From assembly GCA_947646735.1 (NCBI GenBank), contig CANTFK010000877.1, positions 273,586-337,585 on the forward strand: 64,000 nt of DNA, in the 5' to 3' direction. Below the pieces are notes generated by a model. It ran no database searches. It had not been told where the DNA came from and saw nothing but the letters and a program-made list of their open reading frames with translations. The translations under genes and the position numbers were made by a program. The DNA comes from Peronospora farinosa (lineage: Eukaryota; Oomycota; Peronosporomycetes; Peronosporales; Peronosporaceae). Shown here one piece after another: positions 1 to 10,254 of the stretch (its first letter is position 1; the number at the start of each line of letters is the position of its first letter).

Positions 1-1334
1 GCGTGTAATGATTGGATAAAAGAGATTGAGTACGAACGAGTGGCTGCCTCGCTTCCGAATACAGGTACGTATACTAAGAGGAATATCAGTAGTAACAGGT
101 AATATTGACTTTGGCAGTATAAAAGGTCTAATAAGATATAAAAGTGTAGGGTAGAGGCAGCCACGTTTCTGATAATTTTGGCATATAAAAACACCATATT
201 AATATCATTTAATCAGAACGACGCAAGATGAACGTAACACTATCAATAGGAGCCCTCATACATACGACGTTGTTCATGCCAACATGGAATGAGCTTACAA
301 TATAGCAACGGTCATAGGTGTGCGCTACACAATAACTACAGTCTTGACTGATTCCTGAGTAAGGTCCAAAATCGTGTTGTCCGCTTGTGCTCTACCGTGT
401 AAAGAGGGTACGATCGCATATTGCAGGTAGATTACCAACTTATACAGGAAAACCCTCGATATTTAATTTTTAACATTTTGACTTACCACTGACTGACGTG
501 TTCATGATGACGTGCTTGGGGCTTTACATTAAGTTCGTAATCATCCTGGTCACGCACGACTTTGGTCGTCTAAGTGAGCAACTTCATGTCCGCCAAGATA
601 ATGGCTGACACTATGGTAAGAATGAGCGTGTATGTCAGCGCCAGCTAGCATTGAGAAAGAACTCCTGCATTAAGAATGTCGCAAGTTTGACCAGCTCCGG
701 AGAGATGCAATCGGCTACGCTGCATTCAAGCAGTGTGACGCCTACGCAAAACATGAATCGCTGCAAGACCTAAGAGGGTGACTGGTGTAAGAAAAGAATG
801 TCAACAGTGGGAAAGCTACGAGCTGCCAGCTCGCGCGTTGCTTTCGCACTTACATCGTTTCATGGATGGCGTGAGTGGAATGAGTTTGCTTTTGCTCGAA
901 TCGCTGGATCTAGCGCGTCAAAAGGACTCTTGTACGAAACAGCTAACAGAGTCAACAGCGACGCAGTTCCAGAAAGTGCTAACAAGTGGTGTGTTAAAGG
1001 CGAACGTACCGCGTAGATTCCTCCATCGAAGCACAGTGCTGCAACGAAGTTTGGCATCAAGTTGTCGCTGTGATAAGCATGTCGATTATGCTTGTTCTTG
1101 ACCATTCATTCGATCGTCTAAATCCTGCTATTCACCATGACGCCGTTACGCTACATTTCAAATAACGTATTTCAGTACAAACCAATAAACAATAGACGTA
1201 GAAGATAGCGAGCGACTTGCTCATTTGTAAGGTGTAGTACATAATGTATCCATACAGGAAATATGCTGTAGCCATTTCTATTTGGGGTAGAAACGTCATG
1301 TAAATCATCATAATCACATTAAAATCCAAAAATA
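1..1334. other. Intergenic, no supportable gene
   Basis: Short ORFs (for example 778-1101 plus and 1132-1329 minus) occur, but none has recognisable motifs, codon consistency or splice signals joining it to neighbours. The sequence looks like AT-rich intergenic DNA or very old decayed sequence upstream of TRAPPC4. The last 60 bases before 1335 would hold the TRAPPC4 promoter and 5' UTR. Confidence 0.5.
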
Positions 1335-1852
1335 ATGCTACATTCGCTGTATATCATTAACAAGGCCGGGGGGCTCATCTATCACCAGGACTTGAGCCCT
1401 GCAGCGCCCAAGCTGAGCTCAAATGACCACTTACGTCTAGGCTCTACCTTTCATAGTATGCACGCCATTGCAGCATTAGCAGCACCTACTCATTCCGGTG
1501 GAATCGACAGTCTCGAGACCGGCACTTTTCGTCTCCAATGTCTTCAGACGCCTACGGGTATTAAATTCTTTATCACAGCAGCATTGGGGACGCCTGATCT
1601 TGATGTGGCATTGCAGACTGTATACGAACTATACGTGGACTACGTACTAAAGGTATCGAGCTGTATACCCAATTGTGATAAAGACATCTTTGTTAACAAC
1701 GTGTTGATTGTGCACAGAATCCATTCTATGAGCTGGAGATGCCAATCCGCTGCAGCCTCTTTAATACTGGACTCAAGAGGTTTGTGGACAAGTTTAATCT
1801 GGACAATGGAAGACGTCGCCCACAGGACAGCAGCGGCACCGAATTCTACTGA
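1335..1852 (+). CDS. TRAPPC4: TRAPP complex subunit 4 (sybindin-like)
   Basis: Small core subunit of the TRAPP tethering complex, which acts as the exchange factor for Rab1/Ypt1 in ER-Golgi and endosomal traffic. Two exons: 1335-1652 and 1718-1852, with a 65-base intron (GTATCG...CACAG). The spliced product is 150 residues. It starts MLHSLYIINKAGGLIYHQDL, a typical longin-like first strand, and exon 2 begins NPFYELEMPIRC, the conserved end of the family. Reading through the intron gives an unrelated tail, so splicing is needed. The length matches the short plant and protist forms and is shorter than the ~219-residue human and yeast proteins. Family call is firm. Confidence 0.92.
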
Positions 1853-1904
1853 CGCAGCGTAACAAGGACGGCAATAGAATTCTACTGCATCAGGTTTTGT
1901 CAAG

Positions 1905-2165
1905 GTCATTGGAGAAGACTTCTATACGGAACTGCCGCTCTTTGATGTCTCTGTATGGCTTTTGGAAGATCTGAATAGTCATTTTGTATTTGTACTGGAG
2001 ACACGTAATGGTCGGCACGTTTGTCGCCAAGCTACGGTTTAACGAAAGAAGTATCTTCACGTGATCTCAAGAGTTACAAACCAAATCGATCGATACTTGT
2101 ACGAGCTCTTGCATATCGCTGGAACATCCTATGCCGTGTCTCAAGACCCGTTCATGAATTATGGC
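1905..2165 (+). pseudogene. Decayed coding fragment, unidentified
   Basis: From about 1905 the plus strand reads without a stop for roughly 45 codons (VIGEDFYTELPLFDVSVW and onward), meets a stop at about 2040, then continues in the same frame with KYLHVISRVTNQIDRYLYEL and HIAGTSYAVSQDPF up to about 2160. The residue mix is protein-like, with mixed hydrophobic and charged residues and W, Y and F. There is no start codon or splice sites that would make a full gene. I do not recognise the family. It may be an old gene remnant downstream of TRAPPC4 or chance. Confidence 0.3.
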
Positions 2166-2583
2166 CATTAATCTGCGCTCACAAGGTCAAGATCTGTTGT
2201 TGACAAGGTTAGCGCCTAGATTAGTCACGCGTGCACTATGAATCTGTGCGTAAAAGTTGACGCTAGAGATATTGGCACAGATACTGCAATGCGCGCTCAC
2301 CGCCGCTCGCAGATAGCACACCAAGTTGATGTAGAGCTCATGCCATGCAGTCATCCATCATTGCCTCGATACGTCATGTTGAGTTGATTATAGCTGGGCT
2401 TCATGCAAATGAATGCGGTAGAACGCAATTGGTCCGAGTGAGATATTTCTTGTAAATGTAGCCATGTTGCTACAGAAACCTCTACAATTTAATATAGAAA
2501 TTAAATCGTTCGAACGCATTTTCTTCGTAATGCACGAAGAACCTCCGGGGTCTTCGTGTGGACGTTGGCTCGCACGTCGTAGC

Positions 2584-4540
2584 ATGTCTCAGTTGGACAA
2601 TGGAGACAGTCGCGGCAGAGACAGTTCATCGTTGTCATCAGTGTCACTTCTGCCTGCAAGCACGACAGACGCGCGTGTCGTCGCCATCTCCTGCATGAGC
2701 GACGACAACGAGCACGAGCACGAAGAGGTCACGGATGCCGACGACGCTTCACAGAATGTGTATAAATTTGATGTGACGCAGTATAAAGACGGCACATTCC
2801 GTTTTGTACCGGCCTGTGCCCGTGACCTTATCAAATACACGGGACGATTGCTATATCATGGCGCACAATGCAAACGTAAAACTAAGATCAATACCGTGCA
2901 ATTTGACTGGCCAGCTGTGACGTTTCAGATCACTGTTCAAGGTACCAGTTGTGTCGCAATTCGATTGAAAGGAGATGGTGCGTTTTAATGAGTACTTGGG
3001 AAATTATTGACAGCGTCGGATTGATGGGCATGGGGTTCGAAAAATGCCACGCACTGAACTTAATGAGAGGGGCGGGCGATCCGACGTCTGTCTGACAAGA
3101 TCCGGCTGTTTTGGTGGATACTTCTTGCTAATGAGATATTGAATTGATGGACAGGTAACTACTTTAACGTGTTTGTAAATGATGAGCTTTGCTGCATCCT
3201 CCGTGCGTCACTGAATGCGACGTGCTGCGATGGTGAGTCGACGGGTTTAATGCAATTTTGTATGACTTCATTTGCTGACGGGGTCATTTTGGTCATTTGC
3301 AGTGGCAACTGATCTGGACACGAGTCTTAAGTACACGATCCGAATTTGTAAGCGCACTGAGCCACAGATGCGAGGTGCGATGTCTACATTCAAGGTGCGG
3401 TCTAGTTCGGAATTTGTATCTAGTGTTATCGGTGGGTAACTTTCTTACAAGCGGTCATGATGGTACTTTTGACAGGTTTGCACATTCTATGGGTTTATTG
3501 TCGAGGAAAAAGCTGAGGTCTTTTCGGTGGATCAATCTGAGCCGCAATTTATACGTAAAATGGAGTTTATTGGCGACTCGGATACTTGTGGTTTTGGCAA
3601 CGAGGGCAAAGCCAGCAGCGCCAAAAACTTATTCGGAATGAAGGGGCGTATGGAGAACGTCTACAACGGCTATGCGTGTGTGACGGCGCGTATGTTTGAT
3701 GCTGAAGAACATGTGCTGGCGTGGAGCGGGCAAGTTGTTTTTGCTGTTTGTTGTTGAAAGACGCTCTTTGTAGTTGACGTGCTGTGTTTGGCCTTGTGAA
3801 GTAAGGGTGTCCACAGCAACTCTGCAGATTGGGGTCCTAACATGCCGGTCTTGTGGAAGAACACGCTAGCATCTCGACCAGGTGATTGGGATATGTCCAG
3901 CTGGATACCTGATGTCGTGGTGATCAACCTCGGCATCAACGACTTATCACCACCCGCATCAGCGGAGACAGACATTATCACGGGTTATGCGGCTTTTTTG
4001 CTCGAAGTGCGCTCCTGTAAGTGTTTTCATCTCGTAATGTATTCGTGGACATTGATTGATTTCTCAATGCTGTCATGTAGACCGTCCAGACGCACACATT
4101 TTCTGTGTGGTATATGACGACGGCTGCATTAGCTCGGAAGACTTGGAAACGAACCGCAAATTTGTGTCATTACAGCTGCAAGAGATTATTAAAGTCGCAA
4201 TCTCCAAGGTCAGCAAGCATGACGACAAGATGCACTACACCTTTATCAAGGTATATATGCGCGATTGATCATCCGAGTGTTCTTATATCTATCTAAGGTG
4301 TGGCTAACGGTGTCAAAACACAAACAGGTAGATGAAGGTCTCGAGAAAGAAGATTATGCGTCTATGATGCACTACGCTGTCAGTGGCCATATTAAGATCG
4401 CCAAAGTGCTTGCAGAAGAGATTGCACTACGCACAGGGTGGAACGTGGAGCACGAGCCCAAGACGATGCCGTATCCACAGGCTAAAGACAAGATATTGAC
4501 GCCTCGAGACCATTCCAAGACATCTTGCAACGTTTCGTAG
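2584..4540 (+). CDS. CE2-type carbohydrate esterase (SGNH hydrolase)
   Basis: Seven exons: 2584-2977, 3155-3232, 3303-3394, 3476-3733, 3806-4016, 4081-4250 and 4328-4540; phases agree throughout and give 471 residues. The N-terminal ~130 residues are acidic, low-complexity sequence. Next comes the jelly-roll part (FDWPAVTFQITVQGTSCVAI, then GDGNYFNVFVNDE across the first junction). The SGNH domain follows: block I EFIGDSDTCGFGNEG with the nucleophile Ser, block III INLGINDL, and a C-terminal DYASMMHYAVSGH supplying Asp/His. This order is that of carbohydrate esterase family 2, which deacetylates xylan or glucomannan. I see no clear signal peptide at the chosen start; in-frame ATGs at 2464 and 2530 are alternatives. 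Intron 1 (177 bases) is long for this locus. Confidence 0.85.
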
Positions 4541-4664
4541 CCATTTGGTCACTCCATGTCGAAGTGGCGTAGAAAAAAGGCAAGACCTATTTATTGTCCA
4601 TCTGGTATATTTTGTGTCATCCTTTTTTGGTGCATTTTGAAGAGTGACCATCACTCTTTCACTC

Positions 4665-6982
4665 ATGTTGGCTGCCGATAAGTTGCGTGAGTTACGTACG
4701 CTTATGAATCGTACGAACGTGCGTCTGTTACCTCTGCGTCATCTATTGGGCAAGACAGATAAGGGGGACGTGATAGCGATTACAGGGCGACCGTTGCAGG
4801 CTTTTTTAGTGGATACAGCCGATGCCCATCAAAGTGAATACGTAGGGGACGCTCATAAGCGACGTGAGTTTCTTACAGGCTTCACGGGATCAAATGGGAC
4901 AGCGTTAGTGACGGTAGACAAGGCGTTGATGTGGACCGATGGTCGCTATTTTCTACAAGCAGAGCAGGAACTCAGTGAGGACTGGACGCTCATGAAGTCC
5001 GAGGAGCCCAATGTGGCTACAATTGAGGTGGGGACTATAATGCGTCTCTTTTTTGTGTTACGAGACCTTTTTATAGTCTCAGATAGTATTTGCTGATCTC
5101 ATATGGTATACTGTACTTTTTCTGACACAGAAATGGGTACAAACAAATTTCCCGAGTAACAGCTGTCTGGCTATTGACCCATATTTGACATCCGTGGCTA
5201 CAGCTCGGTATGTATCCATAATCCATCATCACGACTTGTTTGTTCGTCATATGGCTCACTATTTTATATTTTATTGTGTAGGAATATTGCCAAAGCTCTG
5301 AAGGAGACAACAATTGAACTCGTGGCTCTGCATGAGACTGATAATTTGGTGGATCTTGTCTGGAAGGACCGTCCAGTTGTATCGCCCTCGCACGTGACTT
5401 TTCTATCGGAAAAATACACTGGTTGTTCTGTTGTAAACAAGCTCAAGAATCTTCGCGAGATGGTCGAGAAAAAAGAGGCGGATGCTATCGTGCTCACTGC
5501 GCTTGCCGACATTGCGTGGCTGTTCAATATTCGTGGCAACGACGTTAAGTTCAACCCCGTTGTGTGAGTAAAGACTGATTTCTTCACATGTTGTTCTACT
5601 GAACACGTATCTAATGTGGTTATTGTTGACTATTGTGGACGTTAGCACGTCGTATGCTGTCGTGACTCGTGACTCGGCAACTTTGTTTTTGGATGCGGCA
5701 AACCAGGATGAGGTGACTCAGTACTTGGGATCAGCTGGGGTCGTTTGCAAGCCGTACTCAAGTACGTTGAAAGATGTCTCGGCTTTCACTTTAGCTAACA
5801 AGGACACGAAAATTCTCGTGGACCCCGCACAATGCAACGTTGCTGTTTTCCTTGCCATACCGGCTGCAAACCGCAAGGAAGACACCTCGGTAGTCATGGC
5901 CCAAAAAGCGATCAAGAACACTGTTGAAATTGAAGGTATGCGTCAGGCGCACCTTCGTGACGGTGCTGCACTTGTTAAGTTCTTTAGTTGGCTTGAAAAG
6001 GAGATGGATGCTGGTCACGAGGACCAGTGGGACGAAGTGCTGGTCGCAGACAAGCAGGAACAGTTTCGCCAGCAAATGAAAGACTACGTGTCACTGAGCT
6101 TTGAAACCATTTCGGCGACCGGGGCGAATGGAGCCATCATCCACTACTCGCCGAAGCGTGACAATTGTGCCAAAATGTCGACGTCTGCTATGTATTTGAA
6201 CGACTCTGGTGCTCAGTACCTGGACGGCACGACCGATGTCACTCGAACGCTTCACTTTGGACAGCCTACTACCTATGAAAGGGCGTGCTTTACCCACGTT
6301 CTAAAGGCGTATATTGCTCTTGCGAGTACCGTCTTCCCTGACAAGATCGACGGCGTCAAACTTGATGCCATTACGCGTGCGCCTTTGTGGAAGGCTGGTC
6401 TGGACTACCGCCATGGAACTGGCCACGGTGTTGGCGCGTTCCTTGACGTACACGAAAAGGGAGTGGTAAGTAAAAAGCGTCGTTTAAACATGTCCACTAT
6501 TGCTACTGTAATTGCTGACAATTATTTACAGTTGATGTCGTTCCGCTTGAACCCGAACGGCTTAAAGATTCAAGATGGTATGACCCTTAGTAATGAGCCT
6601 GGCTACTATGAAGACGGTAACTTTGGTATTCGTATTGAGAGCGTCATGGTTGTCAAGAAGGTAAGCCCCGCACACATGCATTTCTTTGCCGTGTTCATTT
6701 GGTAGCACAAAGCTCTGACTATTGCTAACTTTAACTACGTGCATGCATTAGGCTCCTCACATCACGAGCCCCCTCAATCGTGTGTTCTGCGAGTTCGAGA
6801 CTCTCACTATCGTCCCTATTCAACAGAAGCTCATTAACGTGAGTCTGCTTACGCCCGAGGAAATCAAGTGGTTGAATGCGTACCACAAGGAAGTACATGA
6901 CAAGCTCCAGCCGTTACTAAAGGATGACTCCGAAGCCTACGCATACCTCGCGCGAGAAACGAAGCCTCTACCGTTGCCTTAG
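4665..6982 (+). CDS. XPNPEP1: Xaa-Pro aminopeptidase (aminopeptidase P)
   Basis: M24B metallopeptidase that removes an N-terminal residue next to proline; probably cytosolic. Six exons: 4665-5027, 5131-5207, 5282-5563, 5646-6465, 6532-6660 and 6752-6982; all phases agree and give 633 residues, close to the 623 of human XPNPEP1. The creatinase-like N domain shows DAHQSEYVGD and GFTGSNGTALVT. The catalytic pita-bread domain shows the dinuclear metal ligands: Asp in YLDGTTDVTRT, His in RHGTGHGVGAFLDVHE, Glu in SNEPGYYEDG and Glu in CEFETLT. The ATG at 4644 would add seven residues; 4665 fits the family start better. It lies 124 bases after the esterase on the same strand. Confidence 0.95.
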
Positions 6983-7051
6983 GTTACTGCGAGCTTTTTT
7001 ATCGTAAGTGATTGCATCGATCATTGTCGTGGAAAGATGCCTCGTGTATGA

Positions 7052-7086
7052 GCTTCGTGAACCTCATGTGATGAGGTTCACGAAGC
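7052..7086. repeat. Perfect 16-bp inverted repeat with 3-nt loop
   Basis: GCTTCGTGAACCTCAT (7052-7067) is followed by GTG and its exact reverse complement (7071-7086). It lies 70 bases after the aminopeptidase stop codon, between convergent genes, so it could be a 3'-UTR hairpin in either transcript or a tiny foldback relic. Confidence 0.85.
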
Positions 7087-7172
7087 AGGTTCAACTGGAA
7101 GAAGGACGTTAATCAATTCACTTTGCAGTTACCATCGTGAAATGTAAGTTCTTCTTGTTTTCAGAGCAACTG

Positions 7173-7835
7173 CTAACCGTTCTTGCTGTGAAGCCCCACA
7201 TTCTCCAGTAGATTACGTTGACTTTCACAGTCCCTACTTGGCGACGGACTTCTACGAGCTTGATCATGTCTCGCTTGAAATCGAGTTCGGCGTTTTTCTC
7301 GTTCCTCCAAACGTTCAAGCCGATGTTGTAGACGCATCTCTACAACTTCATGCCGCTTTTCCTGTCGCTCTATTCGTTCCTCCTTGCGCTGTTTACGCTT
7401 TTGGATTTGATGTGGGGTTTCACCCGCCAGGGCGTGTGCTATGTAATCAAACCGTTCTTGGTACACGCTCATCTCGCGTTCAACCTCTTGTCGTTTTCTC
7501 TGTAGCTCTACGTCCGTCATCGATTCTTCCTTTCGGTGAGTTGGAGCAGGATCGATTGTCTGTGCATTTGTTAGACTCATCTGATGCTGCTGCTTTGGTG
7601 TCATTGTGCCTACGACAGGAATTTTCGGACCAGAACTGTCAAATGTCGGGTATAGCGTTGGAATTCTCGTCTTCCCCTGAGATTCCTGAACGTTTAAACG
7701 TGTCGGTTGTCGAAAGGACGCGTCCCTGTGGAGCGTTGAAGGGTTGGTCGACTCGGTAGAGGCACGGGCTTCAGCCTCTTGGGCGTCGAAAGCATCGATT
7801 AATTCGTTCTCGTCGATATCTTCAGAGAATTCCAT
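7173..7835 (-). CDS. Acidic/basic coiled-coil protein, function unknown
   Basis: Single-exon ORF of 220 residues from the ATG at 7835; six further in-frame codons upstream lack an ATG. The N-terminus is acidic (EFSEDIDENELIDAF). The middle is polar and probably disordered. Residues ~105-195 are a dense charged helix rich in Glu, Arg, Gln and Lys with heptad-like spacing (HALAGETPHQIQKRKQRKEE, then a long RLEERE-type run). The tail has an RRSPSPSRD stretch. I do not recognise the family; the composition suggests a nuclear or RNA-associated scaffold, which is inference. It converges on the aminopeptidase gene. Codon use resembles its neighbours. Confidence 0.6.
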   Translation of the reverse strand: MEFSEDIDENELIDAFDAQEAEARASTESTNPSTLHRDASFRQPTRLNVQESQGKTRIPTLYPTFDSSGPKIPVVGTMTPKQQHQMSLTNAQTIDPAPTHRKEESMTDVELQRKRQEVEREMSVYQERFDYIAHALAGETPHQIQKRKQRKEERIERQEKRHEVVEMRLQHRLERLEEREKRRTRFQARHDQARRSPSPSRDCESQRNLLENVGLHSKNG

Positions 7836-7926
7836 GCTCAATTTTCAAACGGTCACAATTGAATGCTAGATGCTACTGAATCACGAACGGCGTAGATGTG
7901 CGCATAACCATTCAATTTCTGCTAAA

Positions 7927-8860
7927 ATGAGTGTCGTTGTGTGTCGAGTTGGGGTTGTCGGCGCTCAGCTACGCATTGGCGGACGGATTTTCACTCGTGC
8001 CTTTCGTGACGAGCCTGCCAGTGAAGGTGAATGTAAGAATAGCTTGGATGCTTGGTATGGAAGGGATCCCGATAGCAGAGTTGACGCAAGAGATCAATAT
8101 TGAACTCAAGGAGATCAAGTGGCTCGCAATCTGTGGCTGCATCCAAGTTCATGTCCGAGTTGTCTAAAAGATGATGGCACTCGATAGTTGTGATCTACAT
8201 TTGCATGAGAGACGACCCTAGTGCTCACTGTTTGGTCACTTATGGAATGAAGAGTGTTATGCAGCACCAATGCGGAGCATGCTACGCACTAATGCAAGTG
8301 TTTCCTCGATCAACTATGACGACACGACTGGTGCAGTTATCGAGTGCACTAATGCAAGCAAGGTGAAAGCTGATAGTGTAGTCGTGACGTGCTCGCTGGG
8401 TTTCTTGAGTCTGAGAAGCTTTACTTTTATCCTGACTTGCCACTTCTAAAGGCTGATGTCATCACTCGTTCTCAAACGGACCAGTGCATGAATGCCATGG
8501 TGCAATTCTTAAGGCTTTCTGGCCAACGAATGCCGCATTCATCACTCAAACCAATGCGCTTGAAGAGATAGAGGGTCATCACACATTTTCCAGTGATCTT
8601 CAGCTATTACGCGGTCAAGGGAGTTCCAATTGTGGAAGGAAGTTGCATGGAGACAAGGCACTTGTGATACTTTCGGACGGTGAATCGCACACGCGCTGTG
8701 CCTGCAATTGCAAGATATGTTTAAAGTTGAGATTCCAGAACGAGTGGATCATTTTCGTTACCAGGTACGCAATTCTCATGTTGCTGATGCCGTCGATGAG
8801 TATTTACTTGATGACATTGTATCGAGTTGAGACACCCGCACGACATTGTTTCATTCATCG
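7927..8860 (+). pseudogene. Flavin amine oxidase (polyamine oxidase-like), disrupted
   Basis: Pieces of one FAD-dependent amine oxidase appear in order but in different frames with stops between them. They are: GGRIFTRAFRDEP after a damaged dinucleotide-binding start (7927-8035); IPIAELTQEINIELKEI (~8075-8120); DDTGAVIECTNASKVKAD and SVVVTCSLGFLESEKLYFYP, followed by DLPLLK (~8320-8455); YYAVKGVPIVEGS and LHGDKALVILSDGE (~8605-8690); and LQDMFKVEIPERVDHFRY (~8710-8770). These match the substrate-domain blocks of polyamine oxidases and LSD1-like enzymes. The C-terminal FAD-binding block was not found. Several frameshifts and stops mean it cannot make the enzyme. It sits between two minus-strand genes. 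Confidence 0.75.
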
Positions 8861-8921
8861 TCATTCAATTCGTGTCACCCCCCAAGAAGTTTCACCTTTC
8901 TTAACATTGTTTCAACAAAGT

Positions 8922-10154
8922 TCACGATCGAGCCCCACGTCTGTAACGACCCGAACTTCTACTACGACTGCGGCTGTAGCTTCGACTACGGCGTCTTTGA
9001 ATTCGATGGCTCCTTGATTGGTCTGTTGACCGGCTACGGCTACGTCGTCGGTAGCTATGCGTGCCACTAATCTTTTCACGCCTACGCTCGTCAGATCTGC
9101 TGCGAGAACGTCTTGGACTTCGGTTGCGGTCGCGGTGAGATTTGACGAGTCCATTGTCCCAGCGACTGTGTCGCTTAGAAGATTTTGCTGAGGCAACCTT
9201 TACCTCTTGCAAGTTCTTATTTGTTGCAGACACTGATGCATCTGTGCTTGCAATGGTTGACAATTCCTGCGGCAAAAGACCCGTCTCGGCCTTGTTGTCA
9301 ACAGCGACAGACTCCTCTTCTTGACCCGATACCTCTTTTTCAACAGGGCAATCATCCACTGCAAATGGATTTGCCTCCGTAAGCGGTTCCAGCCACTCTA
9401 ACTTCTCTTGCTTGTACAGTTCCATGATCACCATACTCACAGCATACAGCTGTGTCTTTTCCACGTCAAATAACGCGTACCATGGCGGATCTTCGGGCAG
9501 TGCCACTTCTTGGAATCTACTGGCTAAGAAAATAGCAGCACAAGCAATAACTTGAGCTTTAAATCTCACACAGAGATCGGTCCGTAGACTGTCGTTAATG
9601 TATCCCCAGGCTTGTTGTGCAAGTTGTGAGCTGCCATTCAATACTTTGACATAGTACAGTACATATTTATGTGGATGTTCCGTTACGTTATAGACACTAA
9701 AGCCCAAGTCAATAAGTACTTGACGTTCAACCATAATGAGCCACATACGCCATTGACTGAACGTCGGACCGTTCAAGTCCATGAGTTTTTGTGTCACTGT
9801 CGTATTTTTCCATTTCCGACGTCGAAACATGGCGTAAAAGACTCCAATAACCTCATGAATTCGTTTGGGCTTTTCTTCGACCTTAGCAGCAAGAAATAAA
9901 CAGCTCAGAGCGACACGAAACGCATCAAATTCATGCAGAGATTTCCGATAATAGAAACGATGTAAAAGTGTTTGAGCTGTAGCCATGACAACTTGAGGTA
10001 AACGCAATAGAATCCCAGCTTCTTGTATCAATTCACACCCAAATGAACGATGTAATTTTTCTGTATTGAGAGCAATGCCATGGTCGCGTGAAGGTGAGTG
10101 GATGAGTGTAGACGTGGGCAATACGACGTATACAGGCACAGGTTTCGTGGTCAT
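8922..10154 (-). CDS. CCNL1: Cyclin L with C-terminal RS domain
   Basis: Cyclin partner of CDK11-type kinases linking transcription and pre-mRNA splicing in nuclear speckles. Single exon, 410 residues from the ATG at 10154. The first cyclin fold (residues ~30-140) includes GCELIQEAGILLRLPQVVMA, then LHRFYYRKSLHEFD and LAAKVEEKPKRI, the cyclin L/K/T signature. The second fold (~155-245) includes MVERQVLIDLGFSVYNVTEH, then HKYVLYY and ACAAIFLASR. The last ~90 residues are rich in Arg-Ser dipeptides (SRSRSDERRR and SRSYSRSRSRSS), the feature that separates cyclin L from cyclins K and T. It is head-to-head with SEN2, 100 bases away. Confidence 0.93.
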   Translation of the reverse strand: MTTKPVPVYVVLPTSTLIHSPSRDHGIALNTEKLHRSFGCELIQEAGILLRLPQVVMATAQTLLHRFYYRKSLHEFDAFRVALSCLFLAAKVEEKPKRIHEVIGVFYAMFRRRKWKNTTVTQKLMDLNGPTFSQWRMWLIMVERQVLIDLGFSVYNVTEHPHKYVLYYVKVLNGSSQLAQQAWGYINDSLRTDLCVRFKAQVIACAAIFLASRFQEVALPEDPPWYALFDVEKTQLYAVSMVIMELYKQEKLEWLEPLTEANPFAVDDCPVEKEVSGQEEESVAVDNKAETGLLPQELSTIASTDASVSATNKNLQEVKVASAKSSKRHSRWDNGLVKSHRDRNRSPRRSRSRSDERRREKISGTHSYRRRSRSRSTDQSRSHRIQRRRSRSYSRSRSRSSGRYRRGARS

Positions 10155-10254
10155 GGAGGAAGGATCCAAATATAACAATAGAATTTTACATGAAATTTCT
10201 AATGTAGTATTGTAATGTAGTGGACCAATACGACGATAATTAAAAAATTACAAT
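10155..10254. promoter_or_regulatory. Compact bidirectional promoter (cyclin L / SEN2)
   Basis: Only 100 bases separate the two divergent start codons. The stretch is AT-rich and holds a CCAAT box in GGACCAATACG (about 10220-10230). No classical TATA box is obvious. Both genes must be driven from here unless the promoters lie inside the coding regions. Confidence 0.6.

Noticed and set aside
778..1101. 107-codon plus-strand ORF near the left edge
   Set aside because: Opposite and overlapping frames are open to a similar degree; no family features.
2464..2583. Longer N-terminus for the esterase from ATG 2464
   Set aside because: The added 40 residues do not form a signal peptide and look like translated leader; kept only as an alternative.
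3734..3805. Gene end at the stop inside esterase intron 4
   Set aside because: Splicing GGGCAA to GGTGTC restores the SGNH domain, whose catalytic His lies in exon 7.
8484..9017. 177-codon plus-strand ORF
   Set aside because: It mixes amine oxidase pseudogene sequence out of frame with the antisense of the cyclin L RS domain.
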